The notes: generated by a model not told the origin, from the letters alone. A DNA stretch of 64,000 bases from Steinernema hermaphroditum (GCA_030435675.1 CM059622.1:14012001-14076000), one strand, 5' to 3'. Positions 47,171 through 57,991 are shown, numbered from the stretch's first letter. Made by a program: numbers and translations.

Positions 47171-47319
47171 CGCTCAAATAATTTATTAAAACATCACCCC
47201 ATAAATAAATAAAACGTAATTATTTACATATTTGTGCACAGTTCGCAGAACTTGTCATCATGTCGGAGAATTCACTGGAACCTGCAAACCAACACTTACA
47301 GCATCGTTCAGTCCTGGAC

Positions 47320-47502
47320 TTACAATGCAACCGGATAGGCCGCAGCGGCTTCGTTGCTAACCTTCTTCTCCACAATTTCGGCCTTCGGTGGTTCGGGGGC
47401 CTTCGAGCTTCCTCCCTGCAAGTTTCGACGGAACTTGTTGGACGCCCGTCGGGCCGCCTTTCCGAACGACGAGAGCTTCTTCTTGACGTGAACGTTGGGC
47501 AT
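47320..47502 (-). CDS. Short cationic peptide P2 (60 aa)
   Basis: Single-exon frame of 60 aa, no signal peptide. Residues 6-28 are basic with regularly spaced hydrophobics (V-K-K-K-L-S-S-F-G-K-A-A-R-R-A-S-N-K-F-R-R). A G-G-S-S-K-A-P-E-P-P-K linker and a V-E-K-K-V stretch follow, and the end is A-A-A-A-Y-P-V-A-L. A TATA-like CATAAAA (47541-47547, minus) and a perfect ATGCAAAT octamer (47571-47578, minus) lie upstream. AATAAA is found about 135 bp after the stop. Function unknown; see P5/P6. Confidence 0.6.
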   Translation of the reverse strand: MPNVHVKKKLSSFGKAARRASNKFRRNLQGGSSKAPEPPKAEIVEKKVSNEAAAAYPVAL

Positions 47503-47540
47503 GACTAAGGGAGAACTGATTTCAACATCGGTTGACTCAC

Positions 47541-47578
47541 TTTTATGGAACAACGGCGCGTGATGGCGACATTTGCAT
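47541..47578 (-). promoter_or_regulatory. Octamer plus TATA-like promoter of P2
   Basis: ATGCAAAT at 47578-47571 and CATAAAA at 47547-47541 (both minus). The octamer start to TATA start distance is 31 bp, against 37 and 38 bp in P5 and P6. Confidence 0.5.
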
Positions 47579-49220
47579 TCGCTGTAAACAAGAACCGCCA
47601 CGGAAAAGTTCAAAGAGTGATCCTGTTTTTGCGTTATGCTAATTTGGGGGACGTCAGTCAGGGATCACGTAGTCAGGCGAGCTCGCACGGTGCGAAAACA
47701 ATGCAGACGTTTCTCGAAGGAAATGTAACATTCCGCTTCCGCTATTCTTATGGTAGGGGTTACTCGTCACCAAGTTAGTCTATACTGATAACAGATTACG
47801 TAATTTGATACGAGCAAGAAAACCCTTCAGCTCATACAAACGAAATGCATTCATCGCATTCATGCCTAAGGTTGTTAGGTAATGATTACCCTAACCCAAC
47901 AAACAAATGTTAGGAAGCTTTACAGTTTTATTTTCCACACGAACAGTCACCATAATACGGTAAAGTGGATGTGCTACAAGTGCTATAAGAGGGTAAAATG
48001 GGCGATATACGGGACAGTGACTACAATTTATAAGAATCCTATCTGCCCAACATAATTGTCCTTGGCTTACTCAATATCGTGTAAAGTTGAATGGGGTTTT
48101 ATTTGTTTGTTCGTTCTCTTAGAAATTAGTTCTAAGCTAGCGGTGGTTCTTGCCACAATGAGAAGGGCCTGGAACGCATTAATGTTGTAACAAAGAACGC
48201 ATGAAAAGAAGAGATCGCAAACTCGTTCAGATATAAGAGATCGAGACAGGGGTAGGTAGACCCTGGCACCATGGAGAATAAGTTATCACGCGAAATGAGG
48301 ATGAAATCCATGAAAACAACAATCACGCTCCAGTTAATTCGTGTGGTTTCATACCAAGCATTCTCAGGGACTCAGCCAAGAAGTCCCACTGAAGAAATGA
48401 CCCTTGATGAGAAATTCTGTGCAATACCGTTCACAGCGGTCGAGTTGTATCAAATTCTCTATCTGTGCTCAATCATGTTCCGAACTTTAGAGTTTAATGA
48501 AACACTAGGGAACCGTAGTTCGAACGCCAGACCAGGAAGACCGTAGCACTATGTGACGCCCAAATTCAGGAAGGCTGTTAAACCTTGAGCTTACTTAAAA
48601 TCTCTTATCTGTCCCTCAGCTTAAACATAGGATAATCCTGGATATTAGGTTTCATCTAACGTTAAATCTAGGGCCCGAATTTATCGTTCACAAACTTTCA
48701 AATCTTAACGAATTTGTCAGTCTGTTTTGAACACAAAATTTTGTCTTTCAGTTGGAATAGAAAGCTTGCGAGAGAGAAAGCAAATCGATACCAGATTCAT
48801 ATTTGAGCATAGCCTAACATCCAGACATTTACTCAATTTTTCTGCGATCCCGAAGGTACCGTCGTAGATGGCACTTTCAACCCCAGTTGTGGCAGTTTCT
48901 GCAGTGCAACCACTGTTCGAAATTGTGACCACTGATTGCTAGTAGGACCCAGACCACTCTTTCATTATCTGTTTCTATCATCTGAATCTATAGACTGTCA
49001 TGTCTGTTTCAGCTGAATGTCGTTGTTCTGTTTGCATTCACACCTTCAGAGTGTTGTTATCGACTGGTCCGTATGTGAGCCGACAAATGTAACACTTGTT
49101 TACATTCCATTGAGATCACATGTTTATTTTGCCCATATGTGAATAATCGCTCTCTCCCCTGTGCCCTCTTTTCGCTTGCATTCAAATCATTGCAGTGAGT
49201 GGCGGTCGTCGAAACAAGAA
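47579..49220. other. Intergenic region in the peptide cluster
   Basis: No gene is supported. The frame 48271-48546 (plus, 91 codons) has no signal peptide or domain and no similarity to the short peptides. TTGCATTCAAAT near 49177-49188 is an imperfect octamer-like site just upstream of P4. Confidence 0.4.
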
Positions 49221-49370
49221 ATGGCAAAGTGTTGCTTGTGGAGAAGAATAACTTCTTTCATCAAACAGAAGAAGGAGACGACAAGCAAAGTTGGACGAGT
49301 GTTCAATCGGCAGAATTTGGACAGCGAGACGTTGACAGGAATGATGATCCTGTACGGGTGGCCAATGTAA
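49221..49370 (+). CDS. Short cationic peptide P4 (49 aa)
   Basis: Single-exon frame of 49 aa: M-A-K-C-C-L-W-R-R-I-T-S-F-I-K-Q-K-K, then a more polar centre (D-S-E-T-L-T-G) and a tail L-Y-G-W-P-M. The W-R-R-I-T-S-F-I-K part lines up with K-R-V-T-A-F-V-K of P5, and the tail G-W-P-M with W-W-M of P5 and W-P-L of P3. The stop codon is part of a GTAAGT string (CCAAT|GTAAGT), so splicing to a longer form is possible. It has a weaker promoter than P5/P6. Function unknown. Confidence 0.5.
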   Translation: MAKCCLWRRITSFIKQKKETTSKVGRVFNRQNLDSETLTGMMILYGWPM

Positions 49371-50313
49371 GTTCATCGATGCTCGAGTTGATGAGAGACA
49401 GTGAACGCTAATTAAGGTTGTAACCGAAGAAGATGTTCAGATTTGGACGAATCGAGAAAGATAATCTGCATGTACATATATATTTATCCACTTAAAATAT
49501 TTAGTAAATTATTGTACAGCTAAGACCTATTGAGAAGTGCCTACTCAGGATTGGTTAACGCCTTGTTGTGTGTGGCGGACCATCGAGACGAACAATTCTG
49601 AATATACTCCTTAGAAACTTACTATCTGTGAAATAGGGTAACCAGCGTTTGCTGCAAGTAGGGCGGGGAAGAGGCCATTGAACGCGCTCACGTTTGCCAC
49701 CACAACACGGAGAGCAGATAAGATCCATGTCCTGGAATTGTAACTTGCTTAAGAGTGGAGAGAGCCCACGAGGAGAGTAGGGACTACAGACCAAGGAGGT
49801 CGTCGGGATCAACACGATTTTTTCCGACCACAAAGCTCGCATATCTCAAAAGCACGCAGATTTTGGAGAATCGTTGGCGTAATGGAATGGAACGGGTACT
49901 TATCAATAGGTGGATGCCGATAAAATAGTTTATGTGTTAATGCGAGAATATCTTTCAATTTCTGTTGAGGGGGAGCAAGGTGGTTTCATTCTGGAAGTGA
50001 AATGGCTTAGGCCCCGGCTCAGGCTCCGGCGGAGGTTCATCATCTCTCCAATGTTCATCTTCTGGATTTTGGTGAATCGTTGATGTAATCGAAATAGATC
50101 GTCACAGTTGTCAGTAAACATCAAAAAGGCTCTGAAATGCGTCAGAGATAATGCAAATATTTGTTAGATTACACCCCGTTTTAGATAAACTTGATCGAAA
50201 TATTACGAACGCAGTGAACGCATGAAACACTCTTATTTTATTGATTCCGAGCAATAAATTACAGCAACTATGTACATTCCATATATGTTTACATTAGATC
50301 AGAAGGTCGAAGC
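49371..50313. other. Intergenic region
   Basis: No gene is supported. On the minus strand, AATAAAATAAG near 50232-50242 suits the 3' end of P5. Confidence 0.4.
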
Positions 50314-50454
50314 TCACATCCACCATTCACCAGTCATGGCAAAAGCAGCGATCGTCGCCTCATCCGCATTATTCCAGCTGAACTGGTTCTTGACTTTTCG
50401 CGAAGTCTTCTTGGCGGCCTTGACGAAAGCAGTCACTCTCTTCAGAAGGCTCAT
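50314..50454 (-). CDS. Short cationic peptide P5 (46 aa)
   Basis: Single-exon frame of 46 aa. Residues 3-24 (L-L-K-R-V-T-A-F-V-K-A-A-K-K-T-S-R-K-V-K) form a Lys/Arg-rich amphipathic helix. A short acidic turn (N-N-A-D-E-A) and a hydrophobic tail ending G-E-W-W-M follow. P6 is the same length and about 70% identical, in opposite orientation 1.1 kb away. No signal peptide, no cysteines. TATAAAA (50509-50515) and ATGCAAAT (50545-50552), both minus strand, lie upstream. Cationic helix plus hydrophobic tail would suit membrane binding (antimicrobial-like, or organelle-tethered), but nucleic-acid binding is also possible. Confidence 0.65.
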   Translation of the reverse strand: MSLLKRVTAFVKAAKKTSRKVKNQFSWNNADEATIAAFAMTGEWWM

Positions 50455-50508
50455 AGTGGAGAATGTTGACGAACAGTGAGTCGCTGATATTGTCTCTGTT
50501 TCACTTGG

Positions 50509-50552
50509 TTTTATAAGTGCGTCACTACTGGGCACTCGAAGCCCATTTGCAT
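50509..50552 (-). promoter_or_regulatory. Octamer plus TATA promoter of P5
   Basis: ATGCAAAT (50552-50545) and TATAAAA (50515-50509) on the minus strand, starts 37 bp apart, about 55 bp upstream of the start codon. Confidence 0.6.
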
Positions 50553-50584
50553 GCAGTCATAACAAAATCGAAGGGGAGGGAGAA

Positions 50585-50923
50585 TCAGTCGACCAATGTT
50601 GAAAAAAAATGTTGAAAAATACTGAATCCATCTTCAGTTCGGGTGGCGGCGCGGACGTCGGAGTTGAAGAGTATTTGAAACGCACTAACACATGAATTAG
50701 CGCAATATCCAGCAGTTCCATTGAGGGAAGTGTTCGGTTCTTTTCTCTCAAGATCGTAACAAGTGGCACACGCGCAACAGAGGTATTTCCGTCCGGAGAC
50801 GGTGGAACAGCGAACAGCAGACTTGCACAGCGAACCCATCTTCGGATCGGGTGACGGCACGGAGGTCGGAGATGAGGAGGTTCTTCGGCGGCCTCCGCAG
50901 GCGGCACGGGTGAAGACCGGCAT
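50585..50923 (-). other. Open frame with internal duplication, unclear
   Basis: A 112-codon open frame on the minus strand contains two related blocks about 200 bp apart: TCC(G)ACCTCCGTGCCGTCACC near 50860 and CGACGTCCGCGCCGCCACCC near 50645, each followed by GA(A/T)(C/G)(T/C)GAAGATGG. There is no signal peptide or known domain. It may be repeat-derived. Confidence 0.25.
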
Positions 50924-51480
50924 CCGAACGAAGCCCGTTAGCGGATCAAAGCGGGCGAACCGGGTACCATCAGAGCAGTCAGCTGAGCGGACTTCGAAGC
51001 AAGTCCTATTTTCATTTTGTTGGTGGGAGTTTGGCTTAGGATCATGTCTATAGATTTAAAGCGAGCCGGAAGGGTGACCCTGTAGTCTTGACAGCTTTCT
51101 GGATTTCCTAACGCCATGGGAGATTCTACAGTGGACAACAACCTGATGCATCCCAGAAAATTTCTGCAGGAAATGGAACTTGAGCATGTAAAAGAGGTTT
51201 CGCGCTTGACCGAGGCATTACAGTATCTGCTTTCAGCATTGAATCCTTGTTTTGGACCGCGGCTCTATTTTGTAATGGCTGAATCGTTGTACAATCTTAG
51301 TTGACTTGAGAATCACCGATGGGAAACGAATGTTCCTATGCTTCGTCTCTGTCTCTCTCACTCAAATTCCGCTTTATTCCATTCTTCGAAATTTACACTC
51401 GGAGTTGATCAAAATTCGGCCAAGGTTATTCAATTTTTTGTTATTCGATTGAGTCATGCTTCCGATTTTGTTATGACGGC
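50924..51480. other. Intergenic region
   Basis: A 62-codon frame at 51116-51304 (plus; L-E-H-V-K-E-V-S-R-L-T-E-A-L) has a helix-like composition but no other support. Nothing else is seen. Confidence 0.35.
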
Positions 51481-51525
51481 ATGCAAATGAGGTTCCGATC
51501 GCCCACAGGAAGTACAATTATAAAA
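51481..51525 (+). promoter_or_regulatory. Octamer plus TATA promoter of P6
   Basis: ATGCAAAT (51481-51488) and TATAAAA (51519-51525), starts 38 bp apart. The flanks TTTTGTTATGAC(G/T)GC before the octamer are shared with P5. Confidence 0.6.
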
Positions 51526-51595
51526 CAGCGTCGAGCCGCTCACATGGCAGTCAGTGACTTCGTTCCGACTCCCACTAATTCCGACTTCTCTCGAG

Positions 51596-51736
51596 ATGCG
51601 TCTTTTGAAGAAAGTGACTGCTTTTGTCAAGGCGGCCAAGAAAACTTCACGGAAAGTCAAGAAGCAGTGCAGCTTCAAGAATATGGATGAAGCGATAATG
51701 GCTGGAATCATCGTGAGTGGTGGATGGATCCTGTAA
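51596..51736 (+). CDS. Short cationic peptide P6 (46 aa)
   Basis: Single-exon frame of 46 aa: M-R-L-L-K-K-V-T-A-F-V-K-A-A-K-K, then S-R-K-V-K-K-Q and a tail I-V-S-G-G-W-I-L. It is the same length as P5, with differences mostly conservative. The first 22 residues are nearly unchanged while the tail varies. An upstream ATG at 51544 opens an overlapping frame that ends at 51690, so either leaky scanning or a transcript start below 51546 is needed. No signal peptide. Function unknown. Confidence 0.65.
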   Translation: MRLLKKVTAFVKAAKKTSRKVKKQCSFKNMDEAIMAGIIVSGGWIL

Positions 51737-53226
51737 ACGCCGATCTTCTCTTGACTGGAAGAGAGTTACCTTGCGTACATATCAAATGTTATTTATTGAA
51801 TCTCATAAATTTTCAAGAGAGTTTATCTGCAATATCAGGATATCACACAAATTTCCACCAGCATTTAACTAGCGGTCAATATGGCCTCCTTTTTGTTCCG
51901 CCTCACTCCTTATTTGACTTCATTACTTCAAGAAAATGTGTTGGAACAGCACCAGCGATGGTTCATTTCATCTGGCTTTTCATCCAGTCAAGGCATTTCC
52001 ACTGAGAGCCATCAGAACTTCCGCCTTATTGGTGTCGGTGGAGTGTGAAGTCAGTGGCGGGTGGCCTCACCTACCCTCGAAGATGGTCACTTTTGAAATG
52101 ATCAGCGGCCAGGATGACCGTTAGGAGGACCGGGATCCACAGCTGTACCAAGATGAAAGCCATACATTTATTGCAGCATTCTGCCAGCGATTTCCAATAT
52201 GAAATAATAGTTAACCACTTGTAGCGATCCACAGACCGGTTCGCCGTGTTCCACACGAACTTCCACTTCCTCGTCGCAGCTAACACGTTGACGTCTTTAG
52301 CCTCGGCAATCAGATCCAGCTGTCTCCCTCAGGTCTAGCTGTCTGTGCTTCCATTCCAATGATTCCCATTTCATCCTTCTTATCTTTGCGTGACTTACAG
52401 AAACACATTGAAGCAGTGATGATCACAAAGCGATAGTGCGACCAACACAACGTACTTTCTCCGTACCATCTCCGTCATTACTCTCCCTGATGTACTTCTT
52501 TTCCTGCAGTAATGATTCGGTTATTGATGAAGAGAGTCCAAAAAGCGCTGTGCGTTGTGCACGTGACAATGATCAGATTATAAAAGAACACACCGACAAA
52601 AACCAGTTAACAAAGGTTGCCGTCGAGACGGTGATGGTAGACGGTGACACGAAAGACGTTGAGTCGCCGCTGTTCAAGATGGAAGTCTGCGCGATTGTTT
52701 TCAGATTCAGTCGGTGATATATTGTTTATGTAATGAATTACATCGCGGAAGTGTTCGATAAACGTGTTATTCTTTTATGCTGAGGGTTGTTGTGTTAAAA
52801 AAAGTGTTAGAGTACCTTTTCTTTACATGTTCTGCGACACTTTTGATCGTCCAGAATCATTTTCTGTGAGAGTGGCGTCTGTAAGTTCTTGGTATATGTC
52901 TTGGTATATGTTTGTTGACCATTTCTCAAGATACATTGTTAATGCAGCGGAACGTTACACTAAAGAACCTCGTTCAAAGTCGTCACGCCCTCGTTTACGC
53001 ATAGCAGTTGACTAGGTGGTGCGCCTATTTTTGTCTCAACACTACGACTAGTTTCATGAGAAGAGTTACAGAAATAAAAGCTCTCGCTAACTTGGGATGG
53101 TAGCTGCTTTGATTTTTCTTCACGAAAATATTAGGTTGGTCTATAACGTCGCGCCGTTTTTGGAACCGCGTGATTAGAGCGCTTGATTTATAGCGTTATA
53201 TAGGCGAATCTGCTTCAAACCACTAA
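51737..53226. other. Intergenic region
   Basis: No gene is supported. A minus-strand frame near 52180-52300 reads E-V-E-V-R-V-E...L-Q-V-V-N-Y-Y-F-I-L-E-I-A, which faintly recalls the Q-V-V-x-G region of cystatins, but it is short and broken. A plus-strand frame at 52764-53015 contains F-V-D-H-F-S-R-Y-I, reminiscent of retroelement integrase cores, again isolated. Confidence 0.35.
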
Positions 53227-53620
53227 ATTTCCACAACTGCCTCTGTTTGGGGTATCCTCAGTGCTGGATTTGGTGGCTCTCTTGGATATTTCGTCTTCTT
53301 TCTTTACGGTCCGATCTACTATGCCAATAAGGTTACATTTTGGTTTTATGTAATTTACAATCACGTTAATTACTTCAATTCAATTCATTCCAACAATATG
53401 AGCACATTGGACGGTACAACACTCTGGCCAGAAGCTTTTCTAGAGTGAGGGAGACAATGGATGGTTACAACGAGATTATCATCAGTCAATTCCAGGTTCT
53501 GAACTTTGAAGCAGAGAAAAATGGAATGTACCGTATCTTGTTTCTATGGTAACCAAATTTCACGGCGGAGTCCATCTCTACAAAGGGAGCTGCATCAGCG
53601 AGCGAGCCAAACCATCACGA
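53227..53620 (+). pseudogene. SLC17-type transporter pseudogene fragment
   Basis: An exon-like block ending at 53331 reads A-S-V-W-G-I-L-S-A-G-F-G...Y-G-P-I-Y-Y-A-N-K and is followed by a GT. After 160 bp a CCAG acceptor opens V-L-N-F-E-A-E-K-N-G (from 53496). A frameshift then leads to P-Y-L-V-S-M-V-T-K-F-H-G-G-V, which matches the helix after V-L-D-F-E-V in copies F and H, and the frame stops soon after. Upstream and downstream exons are missing. It is closest to copy F, which lies 3 kb downstream in the same orientation. Confidence 0.75.
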
Positions 53621-53839
53621 ATTTGATCGTTTCGACGTTGCTCTTTTCTAAAGGGACAGCCCAGATGGTTTTTCACAATATCACATGTGACAGACGACCT
53701 ACAGTTCCGCCTACATTTTTCACTGACTTCCAAGAAGCACACAGTGGAGATACTAAAGGTCGCAGCGGAATTGTTTTTTGTAAAGCGCGAAGGCCATCAT
53801 TTAAACTCATAACGCGAAGTATTAAGATCCTTAAACTCT

Positions 53840-54090
53840 CCTCCTATTCTGCAGGTGGTGGTAACAACGAACAGAGTGGAGAGTTGGTTCATTGGTTAAG
53901 CAGGCGGAACGGACTTGCGGAGATTCAGCGACGCTTCGGCTTGACTTGGCAACGCGGCGGCTGGTTGGCGACGAAGGTCTTTTTGGCAAGACGGTGAAAC
54001 TACGGTTCCCTAGTGTTCTAGGCCTTCTGGGAGTCGGGGTGATCATTGCGCCAGCAACGGTAGCCGAGAACGACCGCTCACTTCACTGAT
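53840..54090 (-). repeat. Repeat family R2 copy
   Basis: On the minus strand GAGCGGTCGTTCTCGG...GCGCAATGATC matches 33983-34050 and 3005-3045. Coding origin is possible but no clear frame is left. Confidence 0.45.
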
Positions 54091-55099
54091 TTCTGAGAAA
54101 GCGAACGGGCGACCTGACCACTTTTTGGGAGAGGTCTAATGTTCTTAACAGATATTTGGGATCGTCAAATGCCGGCGATCTTTTTTCGGATTTCCAACAG
54201 CGTTCTGGTAGTGAATCATGCTCAGATGTATGAATACCCACCACATCTAGTCAAAACTATGCACCTAAGCAAATGAGCTTGTTCAACCAGTGTTTTACGG
54301 CCTAGGATGGAGTCAGGCGATCGATCGTGTTCTCTACATTATTTGTCTTCAACCATAGTTTTAGTTCCAAAACAGGTTAGGTATCAATTACCGTGGAGAA
54401 TGATCAACACGCGTCGGTCTCTCGCGCAGCAGACAGCGATAGATTTCGATAAAACACATTTCGTCGTCTAGCTGGGCAGAACGCGTTCCCAAGTGCACTT
54501 TTTTGTGTTATCACAACTGGTCTTTACAGTAAATTTCATCGATGGTGTACGCCAATCGACTGCATCCATTTTAGTGCAAGATCCCCACGAATTGGTCTTT
54601 CATATTCCAAAAGTACTATTATATGTTTGATCACTATCGATGCTGTGTCAGTTGCGAGTAAAGCAACCCTGTGACGTTAACATTAATTCATCTATCCTTG
54701 ATCTTTTTCAACCACCCCGCTGCCATGATTTAGGATTTGAAGTAACGATCTAGCATTTAAACCGTCCCTGCAGTCTTAAATAGTTTTTGGAGTGATAGTT
54801 CAAATGCTCAAAAATGGGGATGATTAAAAACACAAAAAGGGACGGTCTAAATCTCAAAAGAGACGGTTGAGTCGGCTCCATAGATCACGACGGAATTCTG
54901 ATCTCAGTCATCATCTATGAAAACACTGATAAGTCTGTTTTGACTGTTTTTATTTCACAACAACCATTGATTAAATCTCATGTCTGAAGGATCGATTAGT
55001 GTAGCCCACGGGTTTCGTAAACAACGTTTGGTAAAACTGATTTAAAGTGCGACTTATTCTACTGTTTGCATACTGTTTTTTGTTATTGCGTCCGCTAGA

Positions 55100-55520
55100 A
55101 ACGCGAACTTGCAACCTCCAAGTATTAAAGGCCAATTAACCCTGCGGGCGACAAGACACCAGTAGCCTACTGGCGGTAAACACACCCTGGTAGACAATTG
55201 GTGGCTTGTCGGTCTCAAAGGCACAATGACAGTGAACTGGTCCATTCGAAATGTCTGTGTGGTTCATTCTGATCCCGTTTGATTCATACCCCGAGGCCCG
55301 AATCCCTGTTTTGTCTGCTGTCTGAGAGTGACCGATCCAAAGATCAAAAAATCGAATGCGGCCGCTCTCGTGTCCACGGAAAAGCACACAAACGGTCAGA
55401 ACAACAGACCCGTTGTTTCTCCATTCTCCTGTTTTGTCTGGCGTCTGAAAGCGACCGCTCTCGTGTCCACGGAAAAACACACAAACAGACAGACATCCGT
55501 TTACATATAGGGGATGCCGT
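55100..55520 (+). repeat. Repeat family R3, copy 2
   Basis: It matches 35150-35730: CGACAAGACACCAGTAGCC near the start, GACAATTGGTGGCTTGTCGG, CTGTTTTGTCTG(C/G)(T/C)GTCTG and CTCTCGTGTCCACGGAAAA. As in copy 1, the distal ~100 bp are duplicated in tandem. Confidence 0.55.
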
Positions 55521-56299
55521 TTAGCAGGAACGTCTTGGAGACACTCTCCTCTTATTTGTGCACTCTGTGTTTCCAGAGTCCGGAGAACATAGTCTCTGTA
55601 GTGATGTTTTCACTTTTGATGCGTATCGTTTTTCTTCATATGACACCACAAATTGAAGCTAATCTACTTGGTTTTGTTCTATGGGAGTTCTGCTGCGATT
55701 GCCGGGACGATCTCGATTTGCAGTCATGTTGCTGCCCTTTAGTTTCACTTCCGAGTTTTCATCGCCTGTTGCAGTGTGTTGCATGTGTCCAAAGTTGTCG
55801 GGTTTTCGTTTCGGTTATAAGGGTCCTGTGTCAGAATTTGGGCAAACATGGACGCGCCGAAAGCTGGTCAAGGAGGAGCTGCTGGACAGCCTGGACTACG
55901 AAAATGTCAACTGTCAACGAGTATAACTCAGAGGAAGCGCATGTCACAAGCTCCACTGAACCGGGTCTATTTCCTCCGATCTCAGCCACCTGATGGTGAA
56001 AACACGTAGAGAGATGAAAAACAACACTGTGGAGAAATTCATAGCCGTTCGACACGGATTGGTACTAACATTCTCTGTATTGCAAGGTGCGGGTTTTGGG
56101 TTCGGATACCCAAAACACTCTGTCTATGACTTTTTGAGCAAGCTGCCACAGATTAGCTTTAGCCATTCAGAACAGCGCTAGATGCTGTCTGTTTTTTTTC
56201 GCATGATTTCGGGTAACAAGGGATAACCGACGTATTTTCTTTAAAAAGGACCATCCCGCGTATTGAATTGGTTCGAACGAAATGTTAATCGTGTTTCAG

Positions 56300-57991
56300 A
56301 TGGCGTCCTCTTTCCTGAGATATTCAATCCTAACCATTGCACTGCTAACCATGACTATGGTCATAGCCAACACTGTCTTGTTCAACTTCACTGTTATTTG
56401 CATGAAACCTGAACAACGCGGTGATCCAGTTGAGTTAAACGGTAATATATACTCTACTGCATACAATGCTATATGCGCTTTAGAAACACGTTACTACTCA
56501 TCAAATGAAGAAGGCTGGATCATTTCGATGACGTCATTTGGCAACATCATCGGGACACTCCCAGCTATATACATCACCGACCATTTCGGCTTGAGGCTAA
56601 GCTACACCATGTTTGGCTTAATATCAGGAATATCCACCATGTTCTATCCAATGGCGGCGGCGGATATCTATTTTGTTATGTTGGTTAGGCTCGCACAGGT
56701 TCGGAACGATCTCGTTGTATGTGCAGTTATAATCCTTCCAGGGCTTTGGCATGGCATGTGCGTTCCTTACATTGGGAATCGTTCCAATGGAGTACGGTGG
56801 CGAGAAAGGAAAACGTTTCTTCGTCACAGTTCTTACATGTAGCTATCAGGTAAGGTGTCAGAAAGGTCATAGAAAGGGAAATGGAGTGGTTTCAGCTTGG
56901 TCCTTTCTCAACCATGCCTATCTCCGCTGCCTTCTGTGAATCTACTGTCGGCTGGTCTGGCGTTTATTATCTGTTTGGAATAGTAACTATCGTCCTGTTC
57001 GTGTTGTTTGGTGTTGTGTATGGAGATTGGACAGAAGAGAAGGAGCTGTAGGTGTCTGGCTATCCTTAAAGATCAAAAGAACCATCACTTTTAGAACGTC
57101 TTCGACGACTACGGTCCCTCTCAAAATCGAAGATGGTTCTCAATCGAAGGACGGAGACAAACCCGTCCAATCTAAAGAAATCGTTCCTTACAGGAGCATC
57201 TTCACGACACCGTCCACTTGGGGCATCCTCACCAGTGGATTTGGAGACTCCTTAGGATACTTCGTCTTCTATCTTTATGGCCCTATATACTTACATAAGG
57301 TACAGTATACGGCTATTCTGTGCATCATGTGGTTCTGTTCAGGTTCTCGACTTTGAAGTAGAGCAAACCGGCGTTTTCGCAGCAGTTCCATACGTGGTCT
57401 CCATGGGGACTAAGCTCCTTGGAGTGATGTTCCTCTACAGCAAGAGCTTTATGACAGAAAAGTGGAGAATCATGATCCTCACTGTATCTTCACAAGCGGC
57501 CATGTCGATCAACTTCGTCATCTTGACCCTACTGTCTGCGGATATGCGCATGTGGGCTGAAGTGATTTACATATCGCAGGTTGCCCTTAGTGGTCTTCAC
57601 TTTGTGGGCATGATAACAGCTGCCCAAATTGTGAGTGTCAATCATTCAAAGAACATCCTACAGAAGAGTTCAGGTCTCTCATAAATACACACACATAATC
57701 TCATCGGCGATCGCCGCACAGGAAAGTGCCATTGGATTGCTATTTCCACCTATTGTTTCTATGATGGCGCCCAATCATAAGGCCTCCGAGGTAGGCTCAT
57801 TTCCTGTTTTGCCAAGCATCTTTAAGTATGTGTTTCAGTGGGCCATGGTCTTCTACTACATTGTCGGAGTGCTGGTTTTGACGAATATTTCTTTTGTCGT
57901 TTTAACGAAAATCAAACCAGCCGTGTGGGCAGGCGAAGATCAAGGCGAAGAAAGTGCGGAAGTCGGTGAGAAGCCGGTCAGGAAGGTGTGA
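56300..57991 (+). CDS. SLC17-type MFS transporter, copy F (473 aa)
   Basis: Seven exons: 56300-56698, 56742-56849, 56896-57047, 57095-57299, 57343-57630, 57674-57790, 57839-57991; all introns are 42-48 bp, total 473 aa. TM1 ends L-F-N-F-T-V-I-C-M (about residues 28-36), R-L-A-Q-G spans exons 1-2, L-G-P-F-S-T-M-P opens exon 3, a charged loop (E-D-G-S-Q-S-K-D-G-D-K) lies in exon 4 before Y-G-P-I-Y-L-H-K, and the acidic tail ends E-K-P-V-R-K-V. It lacks the first intron, like copy B, but keeps the phase-2 loop intron and the last intron. TTTCAG immediately precedes the ATG at 56300, compatible with leader splicing straight to the start codon. AATAAA lies at about 58026-58031. Substrate unknown. 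Confidence 0.88.

Larger units (their letters stand above)
53621..56299. other. Intergenic region with repeats
   Basis: 53840-54090 is an R2 copy (minus). 55100-55520 is an R3 copy. About 54770-54880 has a few GGGACGGT(C/T)T-type units related to 2.7 and 11.1 kb. No gene is supported; the frame 55514-55993 has no domain. Confidence 0.45.

Noticed and set aside
52180..52320. Cystatin-like Q-V-V...Y-Y-F on the minus strand
   Set aside because: Too short, lacks the Gly and the flanking conserved parts, and is interrupted by stops.
52890..53015. Integrase-like V-D-H-F-S-R-Y-I in a plus-strand frame
   Set aside because: Single short motif match without the rest of an integrase core or LTRs.
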